A stretch of 64,000 bases of DNA from Eonycteris spelaea (lineage: Eukaryota; Chordata; Mammalia; Chiroptera; Pteropodidae), in assembly GCA_003508835.1 (NCBI GenBank), contig PUFA01000084.1, forward strand, positions 7,316,001-7,380,000, given 5' to 3'. Below, piece after piece: positions 40,641 to 64,000 of the stretch. The notes under the pieces are model-generated. The model did no database searches. It was not told the origin of the DNA and saw nothing but the letters and a program-made list of their open reading frames with translations. The translations under genes were made by a program, and so were the position numbers. Within the stretch, counting starts at the first letter, position 1; each line of letters opens with the position of its first letter.

Positions 40641-43200
40641 TATTTATTCTTTTCCAGGTAGAGGATTTCCATGTAGAAAGGACCAGCTTCATTTTCCTAT
40701 CTTGTCGGGACATCCCCATGAGTCACATCCTCCTGTGATAAAGTATCTGTCCTTTTCTTTTCTATGAAGCTTTCGCAGTAGACAGATTGTAGCAGAGAGA
40801 AACTAGTTTACCACCAAGGGATAATAGAAATGTAGAACTTTCTAAAAATATTATGCTGATTTTAGGCTTTTTAATTTAATTAGGCTTTTTAATATTTTAT
40901 CATCACTAAATTGTGGGTAGTCATTATCCTGAATAATAAGATTAAAAAGGGTCTTCTTGTTAACTGAACAGTTTGAATATTTTACAAGGGGGAAATATAT
41001 TTTTAAAAATATAAAGAAAAAATTATCATGCTGACCCAACAACAAATACCTTGAAGTTAGAATGACTGTCAATAAATTAAGCATGCTGAACATTAAGATC
41101 TCACTATTAATAAAACAGTAGCAAGATAATAAAATAGCTACAAACCAATGTCTAGAATCACTGTGTGCTTCCAAGGGACATTGCTTCAGTCTCATCTATT
41201 ATGGATTATGTCAGAACTTCTTGCAGCACAAGGCAATTTTAACTTATTCATGTATTATAGAAAGTATTAATGTTAGAAAATATTAATTATTTTTCTATTG
41301 TTTTTTGGGTACATATGATGGCAAAGAACTGTTTGATCTGAAAATTTCCATTTCTACAATTTAGAGCATGTCAATATCACATGGAAAAAAAACCAGCACC
41401 AGAAACCTAGAAGAATACTGCTCAGTTGGCCCGCTAACCAGTGATTTTAATGGCACAGTGATGTGCCTGAGGAGACACAGGGTTTGCGTAGTGACGATGC
41501 ATCACTGCTTGTAATTAGAAAGAACATACAGCATGCTAAAATAGGTCTATAATTTAAGAGAGGAAAATTGTTGATCTTTAAAAAAAAATTGGACTTAACT
41601 GTATTAGGGATCCAATCAAACCACTATATTATTTTATGGAGCAGAAGTGGATAAAGAAACTATCAAGGTCTGGCACCACCACTTGAAGAGATTTTTTAAC
41701 AATGCTTGTGAGCAGTGAATTTTATCTCGGCGATATAGTGGCCTTAAGGTTAATTCTTTAATGGCACAATAAGAGGGCATTACAAGGCCATGTGAAAAGA
41801 TGGCCTTGAGTCTACATCATTCAAAAAGCTGAACATGGCTGTTTATATGGGGAAATTTAGCCTTCAAACTGTCTAAAGGAACTAGGCACACAAAACAACT
41901 TGCAAGAATGATATGCTCTTTTCTGCCAATAATGCTACCATAATTTAAAATGTTATCTTTGTGCTTTACAGTTACTTTGTGCTTTACAGTGAACGATTTA
42001 TAGTTAACAGATTATTTCAATTTCAATGACTAGTGAAATTAGCGGTTTTGCTAATTTAAGGCCATGGCAATTACAGTTAATCAACAACAGCACTATCTAT
42101 GATGTCACTAAAGCTCTCTGTAATAACTAAAATGGCAACATGCCAGGAAATAAAAACAAGATGTTATAAAAAGTGAGCTTTGTGTTTCCACTGACATAAA
42201 GATCCAGCTTTAGTCAGTTATTGGTGTTGAAGAATGACATGAAAAGTAAGAACTCTGGCCTAGTCTGACTGGAGTCAGATATTTTCTTAAATCATTTTTC
42301 TGCCTTTGACATATCAAAGAACCAGAAATGGGACTTGCATTCACACTGCAGTCTGGTACAACCCACAGATAGCAATGCATACAGATGTCACTAGTCGTGA
42401 GCAAATTTTCTGTTCCTGTGATCCACAGGAGCCTTAATCGTGACTCCTGGGTTGAGGCAGCAGATGCATGGAGCTGAGGGGCAAGTGTCTTGATTCTGTG
42501 GTAGAACTGCAACTACCACCAGAATGTTTTATACCTTTCACGTCAAGGCAAAGCTCTAACTACGCTGACTGAATTTGGTCTTTTAAAAAGTAGCTTGAAA
42601 ACAAATAACTTTAGGCCTTTCTTTAAGATCCTGACCTTTACGTCCGCCTCCTAGAGGTCTAAGATGGAATGAGACTCTAGGCAAGGGAGCCACAGGTATT
42701 TCTCACATCACATGGCCCTTGCTCAAGTCCACCCAGGAAGAATTTGTTTTGAAACCCAAGCTCCTTCCTCATTGTGTAAATTTCTACTGGTGACAGGCAG
42801 GCTGGGAAAAGTGGTAAATACATTCCTACGGGCACAAAGCAGAGATTCCGGAGACCACTTGCCTCTAGCAAACATTCCCTGACCCTCCAGGCCAGAGAAC
42901 TCTTCAGAATGTCCTAGTGAGCACTGCTCTCATTTGGCCTTTAAGCTTAAATAAGCAACTAATGATACAAGGAACTAACTGTATGTTATATTCTGTTTGC
43001 TCAACTACACTACAAACTCATTTAATTAAGAGCCAAGTCCATATTTCTTTGTATGTCCTAGTTCATAATACAATTCCTTAAATAAATAAAGGACTCGAAA
43101 AACTTTTGTTGACTGATTGATTGACAGGGATGATTTTCTAGTCATTTTCATACTTTCAGGACAAAGATGGCTTTTGCTGATTACAAGGACAGTTTGAAAT

Positions 43201-43218
43201 TAATTAATTAATTAATTG
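43201..43218. repeat. (TTAA)n simple repeat
   Basis: Four to five TTAA/TAAT units. Confidence 0.8.
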
Positions 43219-43299
43219 AAAGTAAGTTGACTACTATATTAGGACATTCAAGTTAATAATGCTTAGGATGAGTTACTCAGAGAGAATTAGCAGAAAGCT

Positions 43300-43475
43300 G
43301 GGTAATAAAAAGGAATGAACACTGATCTGGAAGTCAAAAACATGGATTTAAATCCAAGTTTAAACATAGATTTACATTAGTAAATTAATTTACTAAATGA
43401 TGTTGGATTCATATCACCTTTGATCTTCAATATTATTTTATAAAATGCGAGGCTTACACTAGGCGATCTCTATAT
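43300..43475 (+). repeat. MIR SINE, degraded
   Basis: CACTGATCTGGAAGTCAAAA, ACATGGATTTAAATCCAAG and CAATATTATTTTATAAAATG follow MIR in order, with many substitutions. Confidence 0.5.
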
Positions 43476-43639
43476 GACTTTAGAAAAGGAAAAGATGAGG
43501 AACGGAGGAATGGAACACGTATTCAAGTTTTCCTCCAGGCTATCTCTTTAAGAAAGTGGGTCTCCAAAGAGCCCATCAGTTAAAAATTATCTTCAGCAGA
43601 GAAAATTGATCATTCTACCAGGTGTTTAAAATACATTGT

Positions 43640-44760
43640 TGGAGTTGGTTAAGTTTTATTTTAAAATTTTTTGTATCTATATTCCAAGTAAAATTAGTCT
43701 ATAGTTTTCTTTTCTTATTCTCATTGGTTTCCGGAATCAATGTTAAATAGCCTCATGAAGTGAGTGGTCTTTTCCTAACAACGTCTTAAAACTTATCAAT
43801 AGCTCTATATTTTTCTCAAACAAGATATATTCCTTAGGATATTCTTACCTATCCCTTTTCTCTACGCTTCTCCCCTTATGCCATACACATTATATTGGTA
43901 TTGTCTAAAATTTTAGTTTTGAATTATTACAGATATAATTTTTATCTCTCTTTTTTTTAGTTCTTATTCTCATTTATTTAAATTAGAATGAAATTTTCTA
44001 ACTCACTTATCCTCATTTCCTATATTAAATAACATTTTTTCTGGTGATATGTTTTTCTTACTGGAATACTAATCCAATTGTGTTTTCAAAAAGGATCCCT
44101 GTTAATATTTTTTTCTTCACTCTGGCTTAAAAAACTCATTAGCTATAGAGAAAATCATGTGTTCAATTTTTTTTTCCTCAACGCCTTGAAAAGATAACTT
44201 TACGCATACAAAGTTTCTGTTTGAGAATTCCAATGTTAACCTGATTCTTTTTTTCTTCTATGTGATGCACTTTTACTAAAATTTTTGAGAGTTTCTTATT
44301 TATTTTTAGTGGTCATACATTTCACTACAATGTTTCCCACTGAAGGCTCTCATCATTATACTTTTTGGCACCTATAAGTCTTTTAAAACTGTGCTATTAG
44401 GTCCTTTTTTAATTCTGGAAATTTAAAAAATTATTTCTTCACTTTTTTCCCTATATATTTTTATTTTCCTGAGATTCCAATTATATGATTTTTGACCATG
44501 TCATTTGATATATTTTTTTCATTTACCATCTATTTGTGCTTACCTTTTTTACAGAGTGCTTTATCTTGATATTCCAATTTATTAATTTTTTTTACCCATT
44601 TAGTGCCAATCTTCATTTTATTTTTCCTCCATAATGGATTATAGCATTGTTTTAATATTTTCTCTTATTGTTTTAATATATTAGACTAATTTCAAATAAT
44701 TCTCCTGTCTGGTCCATGAATTCTGCTTTATCTGGTAAGGGAAGTCCAAGTATCTTTTGA
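43640..44760 (-). repeat. Old antisense L1-like sequence
   Basis: T-rich stretch with AGTCTATAGTTTTCTTTTCT, AATAGCCTCATGAAGTGAGT and CTGTCTGGTCCATGAATTCT, which resemble antisense L1 ORF2 and flanking parts. Strongly decayed; limits uncertain. Confidence 0.4.
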
Positions 44761-46607
44761 TGACAGAACTTACTACACACTCAAGGGTCTTCCAGTTGCT
44801 GCCTGTGAACTCTATGAGTTATCTGCTACCTTGACGGCAAACGCAAAGTTGGGAAAGGGGAAAATTTTACAGGCTATAGCTTGGATTGTTTCTAATGAGT
44901 TTGGGGTGCTGGAAATATATTGAGGCAGATAGTCTTTGGAATTACAACTGGGCTATCTCATTCTCTGTTACCTCCTAACTTAATCTTGATCAGTCTTGTC
45001 TCCAGCTGTAGTCATCTAATGGCAATGAAGGGGTGGAGCTTGAAGGGTTGGGTGGACATGTTGAGATTAAGAAACGCCCAGTGCTGGCAAGTCTGCCTCT
45101 GTTATTACCTGCTCCTCACTCCAGCGGGCTCTAGCACTGCCTTAGATTTGGCAGGCTGCTTCTTTCCTGCTCTATGCTGATTTTGCTGTTTTTCTTCCAC
45201 TTGTTGTCTTGGGCATAGCAATGGTGGAGCCTGGGAAACATGGGGAATAATAGAACAGGCCTAGCCTGAAAAGCTCTTTCCCAAACCTGTCCCCAACCAG
45301 TGATGCTATTCTCATGCCCACAACTCCAATCCCAAGCAAAGACCTAAGCACCTTCTCTCTCTCCAGGAGTTTCTTCCTAGTACTATTTTAACTTTTGGAA
45401 CCCATCAACCTTCCCCCTTTTGCTTTTGTGGAAACTCCAGGTAAGTTTTGAGAAAAGAATTCAGCTGTCATGTTCATATGATATCTTTCCAGGAATGAAC
45501 AATTCACCAGTGGTTGTCAGAGGGTCACTAGGGCTTAAAGGATATATTAGGTCGGTAACTCAGAGGCTAATTTCCTTTAGTGTAACTTTTTTTTTTTTCA
45601 ATATTAAAACCTTCCAAAATGTTCTTCTATATCCTAATGTATAAATAGGTAAGTTCAGCAATACCCTGGATGAAGCAGGACTGGGAATCCAGGATTCTAC
45701 CTCTTCAGCAATGCTCACTCCTTTACCCTCCCACCCCCCCCCATGGGATCCATAGAAATTTCTGTGGAAGCCTAGAACAGTCTGAAAAAACCACACCTAA
45801 ACATTTAGAGTGTTACATTATCTATAGCTCCATTTATTTTTACCTTTTCTTATTAATTAATGATACATTATACAGAGAAAATGCCTTATTTTTCTTTACG
45901 TACTGAATAAGTCTTTTTTGTTGTTGTTTCAACTGGTGGGAAAGAATAATATGAATTGGTGGTCCAGGCTTATTTCCTTTCTTAATTTTTCTATGGATTG
46001 AGAAAATATTTTAAAACCTATCCAATCTTAGCTAGATCTCAGTTTTAGGCAATAACCAAGAGTGTTAGGGATTTAGACACTATAAATGACTATAAGAGAG
46101 CAATCTGTACTGCCTTTAACTCCTACTGAAGAAGATACTGTATAAATGTCAGCATCAGACCCAGGGTCTGTCCTGAAGGGGGAAGATTATTGCTAGAGAA
46201 GTGAAAACCATTTATTCCTTCACCCATCCATTAGATAAAACCGCTCATCCCCAGATACTTCCAGGCATCTATAGAGAACTCCTTAAGAATTGGGGCTTTG
46301 GCTTGCTCATGCTTTTGTCCCCTACGAGTCTAGCATAATAAGCACAAGGTAAGTGCTCCAAAATACATGGGGGTCAAAGGCTTATTCTTGAACTCGTGGT
46401 ATTAGGCTCTCAGAGTGGGCGAAACAATTTCTAAACTTTCTATTGCAGTTGCAGAGATAAATATTACAGCCTTATTAGGGCTTTCTCAAAGCTGCCCAAT
46501 ATTTCCTCAGCTACAGCTACCGCTTCATTCCATCTTGTTGGCCACTTGAACGAAAGAGAAATCAGCCCTGCCTGCAAAGCCCCTAAGAAGAAAGAACGAA
46601 CTTTACG

Positions 46608-46935
46608 CTTTACGACACAAGACTAATTTGTTTATTCTGTGCGTTCTATAAGTTGAAGAGGGACATTTTTGGCCAATAAATAAATAAATAATCAGACAAA
46701 CAGAGACTTCAGGGCAAAGAAGGGTGCTGAGGAAGAGGAAGCGGAGTCTTTGCATAGTTCTAAACGAACAGAAGGTGCAGCAGAGGCAACGTGGATTCTC
46801 AGCAGAACCGCAGCACTTGCAAAAACCAGGGACAAGAGCTTTGAGAAAGAGGTCAGAGGTGACTAACTATTTCTTTGTCATAGAGACCGTGGTGTGGAAC
46901 GTTTGTCCTCTCTACTGCAGGTGGGGTGCGGCGTC
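46608..46935 (-). other. TAGLN3: TAGLN3 3' untranslated region
   Basis: Sequence from the TAG stop to just past a canonical poly(A) signal, about 330 nt. It has no other gene and no obvious repeat. The end is estimated from the signal, so the left boundary may be off by 10-20 nt. Confidence 0.7.
46631..46636 (-). promoter_or_regulatory. TAGLN3: TAGLN3 polyadenylation signal AATAAA
   Basis: TTTATT on the plus strand, AATAAA on the coding strand, 300 nt after the stop codon. It is the first canonical signal downstream of the stop, so I take it as the major site. Confidence 0.7.
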
Positions 46936-60430
<13,495 letters not shown>

Positions 60431-60589
60431 GGCTGAGAACTGCAGCCATTAATTTATTCAGTTGCCAGCCAGATTTCATTCAGAAACTTCCATCCCGGTG
60501 GGAAATTCTTGTGCCTCGTTTTGACCTATTCAAGGAATGAATTTTTTTTCATGCTATTTTTAATTAAAAGACACTAAAAGCATGTTTTG

Positions 60590-61800
60590 TAAATTAAAAA
60601 GAGAAATGTCTGTTAGGTCCTCTGCCATTTTTTAATTGGATTGTTTGTTTTTTATTGTCGAGCTGTATGAGTTCTTTATATAGCCCCTTATCAGAGGTGT
60701 TGTTTGCAAATATAGTGTCTCGTTTGGATATTGCTTCTTTGCTTTGTTGTTGGTTTCTTTTGCTGTGCAGAAGCTTTTGTTTGTTTGTTTGTTTGATGTA
60801 TTCCCATTCATTTATTTTTGCTTTTACTTCCCTTGCCTTGAGGTCAAATTCATAAAATCCTCTCTAAATCCAAGGTCCATGAGTTTAGTACCTGTTTTCT
60901 TCTATTCAATTTACTGTATCAGTTCTTATATTTAGGTCCTTCATCTATTTTGAGTTAATTTTGGTGTATGGTGACAGCAGTCTAGTTTCATTCTTTTGCA
61001 TGTGGCTTTTCAGTTTTCCAGCACCACTTACTGAAGAGGCTTTTCTTTCTCCATTGTATATTGGACTCCTTTGTCAAAAATTATTTGTCCATAAATACAG
61101 GGGTTAACTTTTAGACTTTCAATTCTGTTCCATTGATCTGTGTGTCTGTTTTTCTGCCAATACCATGCTGTTTTGATTATTGTTGCTTTGTAGTATAATT
61201 TGAAGTCAAACAGTGTGTTACCTTCAGCTAATAGACATATGAAAAGACGTTCAACTTCACTAGCTATTAGGGAAATGCAAATCAAAACCACAATGAGATA
61301 CCAGCTCATACCTGTTAAAAGGGCTATCATCAACAGGACAAGTCATAACAGTTGGAGAGGTTGTAGGTAAAAGGAACACTCATACACTGCTAGTGGGAAT
61401 GTAAATTGGTACAGCCACTCTGGAAAACAGTATGGCGGTTCTTCAAAAAACTAAGAATTGAATTATCATATAACCCAGCAATCCCTCTTCTGGGTATTTA
61501 CCCAAAAAACCTGAAAACGTTTATCCACAAAGATATATATATATATCACCCTGATGTCCATAGCAGCTTTATTCATGGTGGCCAAGACATTGAAGCAACT
61601 GAAGTGTCCTACAATAGAATTTGGTTAAAGAAGATATGGTACACATATGCAATGGAATATTACTCAGCCATAAGAAGAGATGAAATACTGCCATTTGTGA
61701 CAACATGGGTGGACCTTGAGATAATCATGCTAAGCAAAATAAGACAGTCAGAAAAAGCTGAAAACTATATGATTTCACTCATATGTGGGATATAAAACTA
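60590..61800 (+). mobile_element. L1 LINE with 5' inversion
   Basis: 60590-61215 is antisense ORF2-type sequence (plus strand T-rich, CTGTGCAGAAGCTTTTGTTT, CCAATACCATGCTGTTTTGA), and 61216-61800 is sense sequence (GGGAAATGCAAATCAAAACC, TGGAATATTACTCAGCCATA, ending TCACTCATATGTGGGATATA). The switch of strand near 61216 is the twin-priming pattern. The sense part keeps a 129-codon open frame of the ORF2 C-terminus (61406-61795), but the element is truncated and inactive. Confidence 0.85.
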
Positions 61801-61805
61801 AAAGC

Positions 61806-62460
61806 AACAAAACAACATGACAAAAAACCTCATAAGAGTTTATTTAAGCCAAACTGATGACAATTGCCAGGAAGCAAAATCACAGCAGGCTGAGAAAATG
61901 CTTTGGAGAATGACAGTTTTGCAGCTTATTTTATACGTGAGAATAAAAGGAGGAGACATGGAACTCATTGGTAGTAGATCAGGGAGGTGGGAGAAAGCAA
62001 AGCAAGGAGAACTCTGAGACTGGATAAAAAGCAAAATGGAGACACATACTTTTCCATTGGTGGGTACAGGATAGTTAACATTTACAGCACACAGAGATGG
62101 TATGTGGGCAACAAGATAATAATGTGGTTGTGTGCTCTGGTACTGATGGTTGTGACTTCGAGTGTCTGGAAAAGGAGAGTACTCTGACAAAGTTATGTTG
62201 TCTTAGACACACAAATACAATAGACAATTTCCAAGGTGAAGATTGACTTTTGTCAGTGAAGCCACAGGTCTTGGACATGACTACCCACCATGACTTGCTT
62301 TGGGTTAGGAATCAGATCACCCTGTAATGGTTACTTTCAGTTTCTGAGTCTGTAAGGCCTGCCATGCACGGCTTGCCTGAGCTTGTGAAGTTAATGTGAC
62401 TCCTTTTCCATCCACATAGTGTATATCCTATGTAACAAGTGAGCTACTTGCCACTTCTTC
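61806..62460. other. Unidentified segment right of L1, repeat-like
   Basis: Begins GAGTTTATTTAAGCCAAACT and continues about 650 bp. The opening looks to me like the edge of an antisense LTR, but I cannot name a family or find both ends. No coding signal. Confidence 0.3.
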
Positions 62461-63152
62461 CCAGCTTCCTCGTATTCAGTGACATTGCAGTGTTAGCTTG
62501 GCTTGTATACAGGGGTAACGGTGGTGCCATTTTTGTGAGGGGAATCATAGGCAGGGAGGTACATAAAGGGGGAAGATTTGGCAGTGGTTTTATGGGTATA
62601 AAGCTCAAGAGAAAAGTTTGAAATGGAATAATGGACTTGAATCATCTGCATGCGGGTAGCACTTAAAACCAGGAAACATGGGTGTGGTTGCTCAAGGTGA
62701 ATAAACAAGTAGCATTGGAAGAGCACCAAGGTCAGAACGGAAAGGGAATATTAATGTTACAAGGTGAGTAAGGAGGAGGGGCCAGCGATGAACTTGAAAC
62801 AGACATGAAGACGAGTCAGAAAAGGCTTCACTGAGAAGTTGGCATTTGAGTTTCCTTTTAGTAGAAGAAAGTTTATCTGTCAGCAAAACTCTGAACAACC
62901 AAGAAAAGAGTAAGCACAAATGTGAAAGGATCATTTCCTCCAAAGACACAATTGGTTAAAAAAGTTTGCCTGCCTTGTTCTCTAGGTATATTCTAAATGC
63001 AGCAAAGCATCACATTTTTTCATCAAAACAAGTTAGGTGTTCTACATGACTGTTTCTAAACTGAAGTGTTACTTTAGATTTATGTTTAAAGGGGATCTTT
63101 AAAAAGTATATCTAGATTCTACCCATCTTCCTCCAGAAACTGAGTTCTTTGG
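62461..63152. other. Intergenic, nothing recognised
   Basis: No exon or repeat that I can identify. In other mammals ABHD10 lies upstream of TAGLN3; I looked for its 3' exon here and found none. Confidence 0.4.
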
Positions 63153-63640
63153 TTTTTTTTTTTTTTTTTTTTTTTTTTAAGTTCAAAATTTAATGAAAAT
63201 TTGACGTATTTCTTTTGGGTACTGCCCTGGAAATGTTTATGTGGCCGGTAAAAATTTCCTTGTTATCTCCATGCTTTAAAAAGCTCAGGCTTGCCCAAAG
63301 CTCTTTTTCTGCTCTCCAAATAGATCTTTCTATTGGCTGCTCAGAGGACAGCCTGCTGTTGAGATTTGTCTGGAAATGCCTATAAGCTCAGCAGATGCAG
63401 TGAAAGCAAACAGCCTCACTTGGCCTTCCTTTCCATTAGCACTGGCAGTATCCCTTTCCATTGCACATGCTGAGATTGTTTAGAGGGGTCATGTTGCTTT
63501 TAAAATAATGCAGGAGTTCCACAGGATAAGGCACCCGGGGCTGCTGGCTGTTCAAGCATTTTCCATGTCACTGAATACATGGCATAGAGTAGTTTTAGGG
63601 GAAAAAAAAGTTTGGGAAAAAAAATAAAAAGAACAATGTA
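63153..63640 (-). other. Possible processed retrocopy tail, minus strand
   Basis: A run of 26 T (63153-63178) is a poly(A) on the minus strand. Right before it, in minus reading, comes ATTAAA at 63188-63193, about 10 nt from the tail, as in a polyadenylated mRNA. The several hundred bases beyond look like unique 3'UTR-type sequence and give no protein I recognise. Parent unknown; a chance poly(T) next to unique sequence is possible. Confidence 0.3.
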
Positions 63641-64000
63641 CCAGAATACACTAAATCTGATTCTTTAAACTCTTTTGGAAATTGTAATGTTACTCTCTGC
63701 AAAGCTAAATTTTAGAACAATTTTCCTACATTTAGATAGTGAGGGTTTTCTCCTTCCTCTCCCTTTTCCTAACCATTGAACATTTGAAAGGATACCATAC
63801 AACTAATATTCCAATTTGGAATTGCCAAGTTTGGAAAGTCCAATCCAGACCAGCTTTAGAAGCCCTATGAACTTCGTTGTCTCCCCTTTTCTTCCTAAAC
63901 CCCTGTCTTCACCCCTTTCTCACCAATTATGCTCTGTGCATAACAAAAGCGAAAAGGTAGTAACGCCTATATGTCATTGTCCTAATTGTGTTATCCTTAA

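Larger units (their letters stand above)
36734..43260. other. Intergenic, no gene seen
   Basis: Between TMPRSS7 and TAGLN3. Contains an L2 piece near 39300-39420, a MIR (39420-39660), an L1 piece (40410-40640) and a local duplication near 41960-42000 (TTTGTGCTTTACAGT twice). Remaining sequence is unique and without coding signal that I can see. Confidence 0.5.

Overview
This is a stretch of a placental-mammal nuclear genome. It holds two spliced protein genes, both on the minus strand, in a background of old eutherian repeats (MIR, L2, degraded L1, MaLR/ERVL-like LTRs, hAT transposons). I see no Alu, B1/B2, carnivore tRNA-Lys SINE or ruminant SINE, so primate, rodent, carnivore and ruminant origins look unlikely. 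A bat or another SINE-poor laurasiatherian is my guess, at low confidence. A full-length 5S rRNA-like repeat at 15454-15571 would fit a fruit bat but does not prove it.

Layout, in the direction of transcription (right to left). From about 60.4 kb to 46.6 kb lies TAGLN3 (transgelin-3/NP25), a neuronal calponin-homology actin-associated protein, with four coding exons, a 3'UTR and a poly(A) signal. From 46.6 to 29.6 kb is an intergenic stretch whose main content is a 3.5-kb 5'-truncated L1. From 29432 down past the left edge lies TMPRSS7 (matriptase-3), a type II transmembrane serine protease. Sixteen coding exons are visible: cytoplasmic tail and membrane anchor, SEA, two CUB, three LDLRa, and the His and Asp parts of the trypsin domain. 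The exons carrying the catalytic Ser are outside the window. To the right of TAGLN3 are an L1 with a 5' inversion, an unidentified repeat-like segment and a possible retrocopy tail. The same-strand pair TAGLN3-TMPRSS7 matches the gene order I recall for human 3q13.

The main observation is that both genes have intact splice sites and conserved exons but carry small coding indels. TMPRSS7 exon 11 has a +1 insertion that makes a stop at codon 427, plus a second pair of indels that cancel each other. TMPRSS7 exon 15 has lost 2 nt just after the activation site. TAGLN3 exon 3 has lost one G from a G run. Taken alone, TMPRSS7 would read as a recent pseudogene. But TAGLN3 is normally strongly conserved, and every indel changes the length of a short run, so uncorrected long-read sequence error is a serious alternative.

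Other points worth a look are a convergent pair of CTCF-like motifs 34 kb apart, an antisense-oriented 5S copy joined to a poly(A) run, two hAT elements with recognisable 8-bp target duplications, and G-quadruplex and polypurine tracts. I found no convincing new biological system here.
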